Origin: Torymus aiolomorphi | Taxonomy: Eukaryota > Arthropoda > Insecta > Hymenoptera > Torymidae | DNA length: 64,000 bases | Assembly: GCA_036365515.1 (NCBI GenBank) | Contig: CM070873.1 | Coordinates: 88,867,948-88,931,947 of the forward strand | Reading direction: 5' to 3' | Part shown: piece after piece, positions 10,981-23,440 of the stretch | Numbering within the stretch: the stretch's first letter is position 1 | Layout of the letters: each line of letters opens with the position of its first letter | Program-made: the position numbers and the translations under genes | The notes under the pieces: model-generated | What the model saw: the letters and a program-made list of their open reading frames with translations, nothing else | Told to the model about the DNA's origin: nothing | The model's database searches: none

Positions 10981-11574
10981 AGTAACAGTGAGGCAGTCAA
11001 TAGCGATGGATTCGCGATAAGGCTTAGGACTGACCGCTTTTGTGCCACAAAGAAAACACGGCACAGTGATAGAGTCGTTTCAGCCTAATTAACAGGAAAG
11101 AGCTGCGGCGTTAAAAAAAGGAAGAGAATGAGCAGAGCCATCCGCCGTTTTTCTCATACTTTCGCCATAAATTCCATTTGTTGGTCTGCGTCCGTCGACA
11201 GTCGAAGAAAGGCGCACACGCGGCTCTTCCCCTTTCACACGAAAGAATCGAGCGGCGCGGGGATAATAAAAATTTTCCCGCGCAAACGAGGTCCACCTCC
11301 CGAGCCGAGCGGGTATATCTGTCTCCCTGGCCGTAAAAAGGGAGCTCGCCGCGGCGCGACTAGGTATGTGAAAAAAGGAGGAAAAGAGAAGGAGCAAGAA
11401 GCCACAACGGTCAGGCCATCGCGCCGGTAACGAGATAGAGGATCGCTCGGCGAACGGAAGTGGAAGAGCGCGAGCGCGACGTGTACGGCGTTCGCTTGGG
11501 GGTTCCGCGTGCGTTGTACAACTCGCGCGCTCGTGTGTGTGTGTGTGTAACGTCGCGGGCAGGCGCAACGTACG

Positions 11575-11597
11575 CAGCGGCAGCAGCAGCAGCAGCG
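11575..11597. repeat. (CAG)n trinucleotide tract
   Basis: About seven CAG/CGG-type triplets in a CpG-rich block. It would encode polyserine or polyalanine, but no supported gene surrounds it. Confidence 0.8.
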
Positions 11598-12196
11598 CTG
11601 CCGGCAGGAAGGAAATGCGAAATAAATATAGCAGCGAGGGCCCCTGTGGGGAGCGTTCCGCGCGGGACTTGAAAACTGGACGGCGGCAGGCGCGCGCAGC
11701 CAGTCCGGCCAGAAAGATACATATTTTTAAATATTTTAGTCACGCTCCGCAATCAGCTCGTCACGCAGCCTTGCCACCTACTCTCTTGCCTAGTGGCCAT
11801 TACGTACCTACTACTTACCCGCGCGCCCCCTCCGCTCCCACCGCCGATAGAGCCCGAGGTGAGACAAGTGCTCCTTTGTGTCCTTCTGCGAGCTGCATTT
11901 CGACAGGTCGGGATGACACACGCGAGGCTGTTTATCGCTAACGAGCCACCATCTTTGCTTCCTCCCCACATGTTTTAAAAGAGCCGCTCTTCTTAACTAA
12001 ATTAACTTTAGTGATTGTTAAATATAAGTAGCTGCGTATTGCAAAGGGTGCTAAACACCTAAACTGAGCTAATCCTTGCGCGTCTGGAAAAAATCGCGTA
12101 AAAAGGAGCTCGATACATCAGCTGCTGGCAATTTCAAGGCCGGCGCACACGCGAAAAGCCACGAACGAGCCTTCTCACATAGCGGGAAGTGTAAAT

Positions 12197-12212
12197 CGAG
12201 TGCGCGCACTCG
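12197..12212. repeat. Perfect 16-bp palindrome
   Basis: CGAGTGCGCGCACTCG is exactly self-complementary. GTGTA on the left and TACAC on the right extend the symmetry with a slight offset. Confidence 0.8.
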
Positions 12213-14303
12213 TACACTACGAGCCAGTGGCTGGGCGCGCTTATTCGCGTAATTTATTAATAAGATTCCGCAGATGAGCCAGAGGGAGAAGGAGAGGAAA
12301 GAAGGAATCAGCGTACCTTCGCTCGCCTTTAATTTCCGGCAATTTCATCGCTCGCCGCGGACAGCGAACTGGCGCGCGCCCGTGATTTAAGAGTGCATAC
12401 GCGGGGCGTTAAAGTCGACTAATTCGCGCGCCCCTGCGTAATGAATGCACACCCGAATCATTATCATATTTGCGGTAATCGATTCACGTAACAACGTTTA
12501 CGTTTTTTGCATTCGAGAGGCTCCGCCGCGAGGCCCGCCCGCAGCCCGCGTATATATGCATGCGCGCCGACCGCCGACGAGCGAAGAGGGAAAGTTAAAG
12601 CATGCGCCGGCTTATATATGCAAGATTGGATTCTTATCTCGGACGTATAATGACGGGAATCGATTGTTTAAGGAGGTACTTCTGTCTCGCATTATCTCGG
12701 TAATTGATTCTCTTCGGGCACAATATGACTTGTATAATTTAAAAAAGCTATGTAAATTGCTCGGCTTCTACTTCAAACACGCTGTCTTATTTTCTGTGGT
12801 GCGGGTTGTTAAACTTTCGTCATCGTGGGGTATTTCTGGATTTATTATAGGGACATTATTTTTCATTGCACATATATATTTATCGAATACGGAATGCTTC
12901 GTGTAGCTGTGATATTCCGGTAAACGAGTTGAAAATGAAGATAAAATCCAGCTGCGTGATTTATGTACCTGCATAAACCGAAGAGACGAGACGGGACAGA
13001 AGGAGCGGGAAAAATATGAGGAGGAACGTTATTTTTTGGAAAAAAAAATACGCACGAGTTAAAAAGCGAGGAGAGAGAAAAATGAAAGTTTGCGGGATCC
13101 GCTAGCGAGCGGGAGAGTTGGAACTGCGAGGCTCAGACATAGATTTAACGAGTAGACGCGTCATTAGAGGTGACAGTAAAGGAGGCAGAAGTGTCGGCGT
13201 GAGAGGAAACAGAGGGAGCAAGGGGGCTGATGGCTCCGGTCCGAAGAGCGTACGGTGCTTCGAAGAGCGAGAGAAAGACGGCGCGGAAGGTACACAGAAT
13301 GCCGGTGGAAATGAAGGCTCGGTGCCCGGAAAAATGCGAGGCTATGTCTCCCCGCATATATTTCCATACATCAGAGCCGAACTCCCGCTCCCGGTTTTCT
13401 AGAACGAGAGACAACGTCAGCGGAGAGCCTCCGAGTCGAACCTCGAGGCCGAAGAGCGAGGAAAGCGGCGCGAGGCGCGAGGGGTTTGCCACGGGGATAA
13501 GAGGGTCACGCGAATAAATCCAGCTAATTAGACGAGGAAAAACCGCGAATTAATTATTCCCCGGCAGCCGCTCTTTCCTTCCCTCCGTCGCTCAATATAT
13601 CTCTCTCCCGCGACGATTTTCGATCTCGTTTACGACGCCGCGCCGCTACACTCGAGCGTCTTGCGAAAATCAAGCGAATCGAGGCGGGAATTCCCGACGC
13701 GGGCAACGGGAATCTATTTTGCGCGAATGTTTGCGCTCGCCGAGCAAGAATTCGTTTTAACGCGAAATTTTATTTGACTTTTCCTACTCCCAACATTTCC
13801 ATGCGGGATTCCGTTGAGCGCACCGAGCATTCGATATTTCAAATTTATTCCCTGTGATTGATAAATATTTGAGGAGCGAGCACTCTCGCCCTCGGCAAAA
13901 TAATCAAACTAAGTAGAATACATTTGCTTTGCCCAACGTTTTCTCCCAATTGTAAACTCGACTAATTTGATAAACCTCAAGTTGCCGAGTAAATAACTAA
14001 TAAAAAAAATACCTACTATAGCGTCGCCGTTGGAAAAATAAAGAATAAGTATAAGAAGATCTTGCGAGGTATTTGAATATATATAAGCACGTATGAGAAA
14101 GGATAACCAAAAGACGAGTAGGATAAAAAAGTTGACTCCTCTGCGCACGGCTATATATAGAGACGCACGGCGAGGCTTATCGGGGGAGCTGTAAGTGTTT
14201 GCGAGCCGCTCGAAAGCTCTCGAGCTTCTTTCCGGACGACCCGAGCCTCGCATCGGGAATGGCGTTGGCGAGGACGAATGGCAGGCCGAAATGCAGATCG
14301 CCG

Positions 14304-14308
<5 letters not shown>

Positions 14309-14346
<38 letters not shown>
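14309..14346. repeat. (CT)n microsatellite
   Basis: About 19 CT units. The serine/leucine-rich and arginine/glutamate-rich open frames across it are artefacts. Confidence 0.9.
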
Positions 14347-14350
<4 letters not shown>

Positions 14351-15383
14351 GGCTTTCCGCCTTTGTTGACGAAATTTCTCCCCCGCCCCATGTGCCGCGC
14401 TCGCCTGATCTTTCTCCAATCTTCTCAGCAGCTTCTTCTTTGGCGCGCTCTCGCGAATAGGATTTGCTTAGCGCTCGAGCTTACTTTATACACGACTTGT
14501 GCTATCCACGTCGAGACGCGCTACGTTTTACCCACTGCCAGTAGTGTGTATGTGAATTTTAAGAGGATTTATTGTCTTGGCAGAACAATACAAAAGCATA
14601 CCGTACACTGATTTCCACGCTTGCACAATAAATGACTGAAGCGACAAGTCGAGCGCGTGTAAGACGCATGTAATCTCGGGGGGGTCGGCGAAAAATGAAT
14701 CACGCAGATCGAGTAGCAGCAGAATTGACGGGCGACACTGACTTACACTGGACTCATTAGGCGGCCGGGCCGTGAATCGTCGGTTTGAGCGCGTGCAGCA
14801 AAAAGAATCGCAAACATCATCGGTTGCTCGAGAGCCGCGGGGCGGGGGCGAAATCTTAGCGTAAACAACGGGGTCGGCCGGCCAGGGAGGCTAGCCCACC
14901 TCGAGTGGCATGTATAAGGCACATCCAGCGAGGAGCGGCCGAAGAAGCCCGCAAGCGAGAAAGAGGGGGAGGGTTTGCGGGGTATAGCGACGCGTCATTG
15001 CCGGCCGAGGCGCGTGATCGATGGCGCTGGCCGTTATCTCCTTCCACCCCCTCTGGCCTCCCGGAGCCAGTCCACCCACCCTCTTGTGTTCCTCGAGCAA
15101 TTCATCATCTCCGTCTGTTTTTCACTTACTTTATATGCAACGTATTCCATAATTTTTATTCAACCAAGCCGTGCCACCCCCATTCGCTAAACCCCCCATT
15201 CTTTTCTTCTTCATCTTCTCGCATCTCGCGTTTCCTCGCCTCGTCCGATTCTCCCACAAAATAATCCCAATTAATTTAATGGCAGCTGAATAAGCCAACG
15301 ATAAGAGTGTTTAGCAAAATAATGCACTCGAGCTGTACAATTTCTAAAATTGTGGGAAACCGTATTCCGACAGGCGTAATCCA

Positions 15384-15403
15384 TTTGCATTTGCAAATGC
15401 AAA
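15384..15403. promoter_or_regulatory. Palindromic POU octamer-like site
   Basis: A 20-bp perfect palindrome made of TTTGCAT, TTGCAA and ATGCAAA. It contains the octamer ATTTGCAT at 15383-15390 and, inverted, ATGCAAAA at 15397-15404. POU-domain factors bind ATGCAAAT, and paired octamers can bind dimers. The binding function here is inferred. Confidence 0.5.
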
Positions 15404-15700
15404 AGAAAGTGGCGTTTAAGGTGCGCTCATTTTACGCGTCAGCGGGCAGTAGCCTAGGGGGCGGCTTCATCTGCGTGTCTTCTTCCGGTCAGGGTGAGGT
15501 ATATCTCTCTATATCTCCGGGATTACGCAGCCTGCGCGACGGTCCATACATATGCTAAAGGATCTGGATGGAGATCGCACGCGCTCGCGCGTTTGTTCGG
15601 TCAGTTTGATTTATCGGCATCGAAATCGGCCGCTCTAAATTTCTGGGAAAATATGCTTCCACCCCCTGCCCCCCGAGCTGCTCTTTCTACATTTCCATAA

Positions 15701-16870
15701 AATGAATTATTAGACAGTCAACCGATCCGAGCAGCGCTGTTTTGGCTAACGTTATAATACGCTGCTGTTTTTTAAACTGGACAGACAGCGTAAGCACGGC
15801 TTTCGAGTAAGCGTTTTCGGATTTTCCCCAAAATTTACTCATTTTGTTTATGTATTATTCATTTTCTAAACATCTATTCCGAATACTAATTATCTTGCTA
15901 ACTAAAATTTATCGAATATATATACTATATAAAAAGATTTCAAAAGTTTATATCAATTTAAGAAATTTATATTTTCTTATAAAAATAATTCTCCCACATG
16001 AAAATAACTAGATTGGTTATAGAAAATATTAATTAGTATTTTTCCTCCCTTTTCAGTAAGAGTAAATTCTGGAATTATAATTGTTGTGATTCTCTTAATA
16101 GTACCATCTATATTAGCAAACTTTTACTTCAAATATCAAATATTTTATAGATTTTATAACTTATTCAGTCAGAATAAATAAAAAAAAATATAATATATTT
16201 GTATGAATGATTCGAATAACAACTACTACTCTTAAGTTAATAAATCCCTTCGAAATTCCCCGAGGGTTTAACAAAACATAGACAAAGATAAATAATGAAT
16301 TTATTTACATCCGGGATTGAGAATGAAGAGTATTAAATAGTTTTGGAGGGTACACTAGGTATAGACAGTGAGGCCATTTGATTCATTTTACTAAATTAAA
16401 AATATGGCTAATTATATATTTAATATATAGTATGTACATAATAAATTAGTTTACCTTATTAAACGTAAAAATAGTAGAAAATACATGAATGTTTATGTGG
16501 TATTTCAATGGTGTCGTTAAGAATAATTTAGTTGAGTGCAATCCGGACCTTGTTGTAGTGTAACATGAACCGAAATAAAGTTAAGTACTTACGGTACCAT
16601 TTACAGTATTAAATTATAATCAACATTTTTTTCTTGTTGGATTTTATGTCTGAATTTTAATATTCCAGAATGCTAAATTGTGATTAAATTACTTCAAACC
16701 GAATTCGACATCTTAGGTAATCGATGACAAGTGAGAGCTTCATAAAGGCTAGCAAGTTATCGGCGAAGATTTTAAATTAACATACTTGCCACACAATTCC
16801 GGAAAGAATCAGATGGGAAGTCTGGATTAAAATAAAGGACGGTAGATAGCATCTGCTTCCTTCTGGTAAC
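15701..16870. other. AT-rich non-coding stretch
   Basis: No open frame of note and no clear inverted repeat seen. Confidence 0.55.
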
Positions 16871-18000
16871 ATCCCGTCGAAGGATTGCTTGCGGCTGTTT
16901 CTTTAAAAAAAAATCGAGCGAGAAAAGGGCTGTTGGCTCGTTTTATCGTAATCTAGCTATACGACGTAAGTATATGAATATCTTTTATACTATTGATAAT
17001 AGAAATAGCACTGCCGAAGGTATTTTGCAATGTGTAGAAAATAAAAAAAAAAAAAAAAGAAAAACGCGCGAATAGGCCTAATAACGAGCGGAGGTGAGGA
17101 ATTAGCATATTAAGAAAAAGGCCTCCCTCCCAGTGGCAATAAAAGTTTATCCTCGTGGCGTGCATGGCAGCACGCGAGCCGAGGGAGCGCGAGTAAAAAG
17201 GCATCGCGGCCGTCCACGCGAAGGGGTTGTAATCGCCGTTACGCCAATGCCACGGACGGTAGTCGCCGCTGCGCTTATTACTACGTACAGCTCTGCGTGG
17301 CCTCTCTCGTTCTCGCGCACCGGGCCAGAGTGCCGAGGCTCAGCCGAGCACGCAGGCGATGGCTTCCAGTCACGGTCGCCGCGCGCCTTCTTGCTTCTCC
17401 TCCTCCCGCCTCGGAGCATCCGACGCGTTCAACCTGCAGCTATACACACGCGCCGCTCCTCGTAGATGCTATCGAGTAGAGGTCACGGTGCTCGTGCTCC
17501 TCGCTCTAATATATATATATTTACAGACACTCTATCTCGCGGGAGCGATGATACTACTCCTGGCGGTGGGCTTTACGAGGGGACAGCGCACGCGTCCGAT
17601 CTCGGCACCTGCCGAGCAAGGTGTTTTCGACTCACTTGGTTCCTCTCTCTTTTTCTTCTCCTGCGCACCTCTTTCGAAAGAAACGCGTGCGCCAGCGCGC
17701 ATCCTTTTCTCTCCCTCCTTCTCTCGCTCCCTCTCAACGTGCGCTCGTTCTTTTTGCTCGTTAAAGGTGCGACATTGCTTTGGCAACGAGCGGATTCACG
17801 GTGTTCTCTATCGGCGACACCGCTGACGGCAGACCGTTAAGTGTTTGTCTTATGCGCTCGTTTTCGCGAAAATAATTGCCCGCTGCCTCGCTCTTTCTCC
17901 CGAGGCTCGCGAATAGAGCCCATTGAGATCGGCGAACGTCGGCGCTCGCTTAATCAGGATTGTGTGTCGTTTTAATAGATATACTTCGAGCCTCTTTAAC
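16871..18000. other. CpG-rich non-coding block
   Basis: Begins near an A-run at about 17043-17058. Open frames of 124-155 codons on the plus strand (17359-17840) overlap each other and a minus-strand frame, and none shows a domain. I see no supported gene. Confidence 0.5.
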
Positions 18001-18600
18001 TGGATAGCGCGCAGCCCCTATGCCGTATCTAATATGGACTATACCTTGATAGAGATACGATTCCAATTAGTATGGCTAACAGATGCAAATTAACCGCTTT
18101 ATCTCGAGCCTTTTTTATTTACTATAAACTGCAGACTTTATATGCGACTCTGTAATAAAGACATTTAAAAGGATTAGCTGAGAAATCGCTTGAATTAATG
18201 TAAGGCAGTACGGTCTTTTAAATATCAAAAGTACGATGTGTAATTTTGTATCTGATAATTTATCTACTTATTCGAGACATACTATTTAAATTTGTGTTTC
18301 GAAGATTATGCTGAATTATACATGATAAATTCATTTTGAACGAATCTACTCTCAATGATGTTTACTCATTACAGAGATAGCATGTGGTAAAAGTTGTAAA
18401 ACTCGCCAATAAACATACTAAAGACCATTTAAAAAGGAATGGTGGCTGCCTAAGAAATGTTGAAAAGAAAATAAAGCTTATCTGGCACTCCAGACTTCTT
18501 TTGTCTTAGCACTTAGATACATATCGGCTTCGAGAAACTTGTCTAATTCTAACGAGATAATTAGAAACTTGAAGTAAGACATAAAAAGAGATAAAGGAAG
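18001..18600. other. AT-rich non-coding stretch
   Basis: No gene seen. An octamer ATGCAAAT followed by TAA lies at 18083-18090. Confidence 0.5.
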
Positions 18601-19260
18601 GTTCGTTTTTCATAGCCGGGCGAAGCAGAGCAGCGGCGCGAGCAATTCCAGAAAAGCAGGCATCGGCCTCGCCGAAAAGTAGGAAGAAGATCGCGAGGAT
18701 TTTACGAGGCTCCCTGTAAAGTGGCTGTCAATGGTTTTTTTCGCCGGCGGCGCGTGCACCTTTCTCCGAGCTCCGCGCAGCAACGGCACACGACGTCCGT
18801 TTGCGCGCTATCTTCGCTATCTCTTGCGGGGCTGTTTGTTTCGCGCTCGCGCGCAGGTGAAGGAGCCGCAGGTGGACCGGACCGTACAACCGATCCTCGG
18901 CCGCGAGTCCACGGGACGCCGGCCGCCGCCGGCAGCGGCTCTGACCTCGAGGTATATAGCGAGCTGTGGCTATTATTTCGACGTGCGTGCGTGCATGCGT
19001 GTAAAGATGTGCGCGCGGCAACGGAACGCGAGGACAGCTGCAATTTATCCGCGGCGCTGGGGGATCGGAGCAGATCGCGAGGACACGCGCCTGCGTAAAG
19101 TCTGCTGTGACGATCTAGACTGACCATGTGAAAGGCGGCTTATTGCGGCGAGAGATACAATCGCCGCGACACGCTCCGAAAGCAGGGAGGACTTCATTTA
19201 GTAATGATGTAACGGGCGAATGTTAGTTTTTCATGTACGCCTCTACACGGACTCACCTTT
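18601..19260. other. CpG-rich non-coding block
   Basis: Four overlapping open frames of 97-141 codons on both strands indicate low stop density from high GC content and not coding. No domain is recognised. Confidence 0.5.
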
Positions 19261-19408
19261 TACATCGAGTTGACCAACTCGTTTTTATTATTCTGCTGCC
19301 TATACCAGGACGCTTCAGCGATCGTTGATAACATTCAGTATAAAAAATTTGAGTTTGCAGTGTATAAGCATAACAAACAATCAATGGATACAAAAGAAAG
19401 GGGTACCT

Positions 19409-19847
19409 CCCTGGTAAAAATTGTCTCTATTGGAAATGGCCTGGAAAATAACACAACCTTAACATTTTTTTACTAGATGTTCTCTGTAATTTTATCATGT
19501 ATTTAAAAACAAATATTAAAAAATGATAGCTAACGAAAATGTAAACACAAATTATTGGTATTTAATTCCTTTATAGTACTGTTTCAGGGGATACAAACGA
19601 AAACAATGATTTTTTCGTTTGATTCTGTTCTCTCACTCCTTGCCATTATAGCAAGCCTCTTATTAGCCATTTCCTCACTAAAAAAACTGGCCAACTTTAA
19701 TATCTTTTGAATACTCATAAATAAGCTAATGTAAATTTGTAAAAAAACTTATTCCATTATTCAGTCTATTCAATGGCGAATATGATCGGAAAAATCGTTT
19801 CATCGATGGATTTATTAGGTAAATAATGAAATCGATTTCCACCAGGG
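19409..19847 (+). mobile_element. CCCTGG-family MITE, copy C (439 bp)
   Basis: Begins CCCTGGTAAAAATTGTC and ends CGATTTCCACCAGGG. CT flanks both outer ends, a possible 2-bp target-site duplication. The interior keeps recognisable, diverged blocks of copy B, such as CTCACTCCTTG, AGCAAGCC and TAGCCATTTCC. Confidence 0.85.
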
Positions 19848-20925
19848 CTCCACTAAATATATTTTATGTACTCAATTAAAGTAGAAATATTCTTTAATAT
19901 AAAATGATTTACCATTGCTAAAATATTATTTATCTTTTCTCAGTAACACAATTAATTATATTCATCATTAACGGTATTTTTAAAACTAAGGTTTTATAAA
20001 GAATTAGCTTTTATTAATTTTTCTCTAATAACAAAATTATTCTGTTTTGTAAAAAAGGTCAAAAGCGAAAATATAAAAAAAAATAAATAAAATTGAAAAT
20101 ATAGGTATGTGGCGAATAAAAAAGAGTATTATTTTATTTGTCGAACTTCTGAAGGTTAAAGTTAAGTAATGAAATTCAATTCCTTGTTACATATTGAGGT
20201 TTTTCAAAAATATGACTAATCCTGAAAGAATTTTATACTAAGGTAGCTCGAGGTAATATGGGCATACACCTAATTCAGCGCCATTTTATGGGAAAGGTTA
20301 ATTTGACGTGTAAGTAGCTAAAAAATGTGAAAAATGTGCTTAGAAATTATTTCAAAATTTTTCGAATTTTTTTCACTTGTTTACAAGAGTATTAATTTGA
20401 AATGAGAGCACAGTTAGTCAGTTTTTCAGTGTCCCGCTTTATTGGAGTGGAAAATAGATTATTTTTTAATGTATGCTTGTATATACATATTTTTGTCAAT
20501 TTTGCCGTAAAAAACGCCTCTGCTATTTGATAGACAGATTTATATACACAAAGTATATACGTATGTAAGAGAATATGATATCTGTAGTCTTATACTCTGC
20601 TTTGGAACTTATACTCTAAATCAATGAACTTTATATCTGACAGTCATGTAGAAAGAGCAAAAAAAAAACGAAAAAACTTTTTTAAATGAATTGGCTGAAT
20701 TAACTATACACATGATGAAGCATATTATAGTCAAAAAACTCCTTTCAATTTGGCTTTGTGTGAAGTCATTATCACATCTACTCCATCATCAATTTTTCTT
20801 TGTAAATTATATACTATATGTTGATGTCTCTAACAGTTTTTTTTCCAAAAATGCTTGCAGAAACATACAAAAAACTTTCCGCTTAAGGTGTTCAAATTAC
20901 CCTAAATATAAAAAAAATGCCACTT
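19848..20925. other. AT-rich non-coding stretch
   Basis: AT-rich, with one 84-codon open frame (20691-20945) that runs into the next foldback. It has no recognisable domain and I do not call it a gene. Confidence 0.5.
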
Positions 20926-21654
20926 TTAAGGTGGTTCTTTCGTGACTTCCCTAGTCAAAGCAGTTCTAAATGAAGAGGTTACCTAAAATTAAAAAAACCA
21001 TAGTTGAAATGTGATTTATTTATTTAAAATGATAGAGATAGTCAATGTATTATAAATAAAGTGTATTTAACATGACTAAAATAGCTCTTTTAACAAAATG
21101 TCGATATTTTAGAAACAGCACAAACAATTAGAGATAAAACATCTTAATCTTTTTGGTTTCGTAACCGATTTTAGTTTTCAAGGTCTCATTTTGTTCCTTA
21201 AGTAATTTCATTTCGACTTGCCCAAGGAAAAATTTAAAATTATTCAAAACCAAGAAAGTTATAGCCAATTAAAAAGAAATATTTTTTTAACCCCGTGCAT
21301 GAATTTATAAACAATTGGCTATAACTTTCTTTTTGAATAATTTAAAATTTTTCCTGTGGCAAGTCCCCATGAAATTACTTAAGGGATAAAATGAGACCTT
21401 GAAAATTAAAATCGGTCAAGAAACAAAAAAGATTAAGATGTTTTATCAATAATTGTTTCTGCTGTTTCTAAAATATCGACATTTTGTTAAAAATGCTATC
21501 TTAGTCATGTTAAATACACTTTATTTATAATACATTGACTATCTCTATCATTTTAAATAAATAAATCACATTTCAACTATGGTTTTTTAAATTTTAGGTA
21601 ACCTCTTCATTCAGCACTGCTTTGACTAGGGAAGTCACGAAAGAACCACCTTAA
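20926..21654. mobile_element. Large foldback element flanked by TTAA (729 bp)
   Basis: TTAA then GGTGGTTCTTTCGTGACT opens the left arm. The right arm closes with AGTCACGAAAGAACCACC then TTAA. The arms are about 340 bp each, high but not perfect identity, around a centre of about 45 bp near 21270-21310. TTAA at both outer edges fits piggyBac-type target duplications. No transposase is encoded, so it would be non-autonomous. Another TTAA-class terminus (AGAACCACCTTAA) occurs alone at about 52299-52310. Confidence 0.85.
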
Positions 21655-22245
21655 TAAATCAGCGAAAAAGCTTGATAATTTTTGGAACGACCTTTCTACC
21701 AAGGACGAAAGATTTCATAGTTTTGATGAAATAAAAAATTTTCAGATTTCTGTTAGCTAACAATAAAGTCAGCTACATAGCTTTAGTGTATGCTCATGTG
21801 GTCAAAAGTATACGCACGCGGGTGATTCGTAAGAACGCCAAGCTACCGATTGAGCTCGCCTATCGGCCAACTTACGGGTGCTAAGGCGAGGCAAAAGCTC
21901 GACTGAGCTTGCGCAAGCTTCCGGCCGCACGAAGGCGCTGCCACCGCCGACTGGTTTGCTGGTGCAAGCTCCCTCCTGACGGGCTCGCCCGGAACTACAG
22001 TTCCGGCTGCGAGCCAAGGAAGCCAAGCGAATCCTGCCTTATCGGCTTTATCGCGCCTACACACACTTTGCCATTGCCAGACTACACTTCCAGCTGTATA
22101 ACTTTTCTTTATAATTTCTGTTTTATAGCAATTAAAAAGTCTAGTATTTTTTTCTTAGGTTCTGAGAAATTACATATTCACAAGATATATAGTACGAAAA
22201 ACTTTTTTATTTTTTTTAAACGAATCGTAAAAATGCAACTTATTT
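21655..22245. other. Mixed stretch with a CpG-rich patch at 21800-22080
   Basis: The patch has open frames of 73-115 codons on both strands without a domain. It lies between two mobile elements. No gene supported. Confidence 0.45.
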
Positions 22246-22817
22246 CCATGGTATAGAAAATTAACCAGCTTCTCTGCCTAAGCTTTTATAAATTAGCTAG
22301 ATTTTTAGCTACAAATAAGTTACTCTGTTAACTATAATTCAACTAAAAACTAGCTAATTTGTTGTTAACCGTTGACAAGCGATATTCGTTAGCTATATAA
22401 ATTAATTAATTATTCTAGCTAAGCATTGGTTAAACTTTGAAGATATTGATTTTTCTTGAGAAATTAATTTTTCAAGGTGTATTCACGAATTTTATATCTT
22501 TATGAGAACACGTTTTTCTTCCTATAATTTTCAGTCTTTTTCGTCTGATTTCACTTAATCAAAATTATTAATAATTCAAAATATAACATTCAGGTACAAT
22601 TTTTTTTGCAGTTTGTTCTTGGCGATAAAATTAGCTAAAAAATAGGAAATTTATGGTTAACATTTTTACCAGAGCTTAAGCATATTTTAGCACGCTTTAA
22701 AGTTAAAAGCGTGTCGTTATTACCGGTTTCTAGCTAATTTTTAGCTAAAAATTAAACCATATTCTAAAAATGTAGCTAGTTTATATAGCTAAAATATGCT
22801 TATGATTTCTACCAGGG
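22246..22817. mobile_element. CCCTGG-family MITE, copy F (about 572 bp)
   Basis: The right end is clear (GATTTCTACCAGGG at 22804-22817). The left end is diverged (CCATGGTATAGAAA at 22246). TT lies outside both ends. The interior is rich in TTAGCTA/TAGCTAA words in both orientations and contains a TTTTTCGTCTGATTT segment resembling copies B and C. The left boundary is less certain than the right. Confidence 0.65.
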
Positions 22818-23260
22818 TTGTAGACAATCAGTTTCTTACGCTGTTCCGCTGCATGTTTTTATACTACCTGCTTATTCAAAATAATTGTTATTCGAGTATG
22901 GGATTACCCTGTTTTGTCAATATACCTTTGAGGATAATGTTAGAGAGCTCATTTAACACTGTCTATTGATATTTCCATATAAAAGTTCAATACATCAATA
23001 TGAATTTTTATAATACTTGCTAAAGAAGTTAGTACATCTCTATTATACTGTTACAAGAAGATTTTTTTGCCAGCAAGCAATTATTATAATTTCTACAGTT
23101 TGCCGATACAATAGCGAAGATTAGATATGTATTTTGTGGCATTATGGGCTAATGTATAATACGATAAATCTTGCAAAGAACAAGGGATAAAATCGACACG
23201 AGGTGGGGGTCTAATAACAGACATTAAGACATATCATAGAGACACATGAGAATATAAAAT
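22818..23260. other. AT-rich non-coding stretch
   Basis: No gene seen. A TATAAAA word at 23253-23259 lies at the edge of the next CpG-rich block, without an obvious initiator at the expected distance. Confidence 0.45.
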
Positions 23261-23393
23261 AGCAGCAGCAAGACCACCGCACACATCGGGCCGTTTAGCT
23301 TAGTCTCTAGCGTTCGATTCGAACGACGCACAGGCGTAGAGCTATAGAGTCGGCTGCGCGCGGTTAGTTTCTTTGTGGCACGAGCTGGCGAAG

Positions 23394-23440
23394 AGCAGCA
23401 GCAGCAGTAGCAGCAACAACAGCAGCAGCAGCGGCAGCAA
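23394..23440. repeat. (CAG)n/(CAA) trinucleotide tract
   Basis: Interrupted CAG, CAA and CGG triplets over about 47 bp. No surrounding gene model makes it a polyglutamine exon. Confidence 0.8.

Larger units (their letters stand above)
10990..15700. other. Long CpG-rich non-coding block
   Basis: Dense CpG, scattered TAATTA words, a CAG run at 11575-11597, a (CT)n tract at 14309-14346 and palindromes at 12197-12212 and 15384-15403. Overlapping open frames up to 160 codons exist on both strands but contain homopolymeric or microsatellite-encoded segments and no domain I recognise. I read this as regulatory or intronic DNA. Confidence 0.5.

Noticed and set aside
23253..23290. TATA-box promoter
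   Set aside because: TATAAAA is present at the edge of a CpG-rich block, but no initiator or downstream coding exon could be identified.
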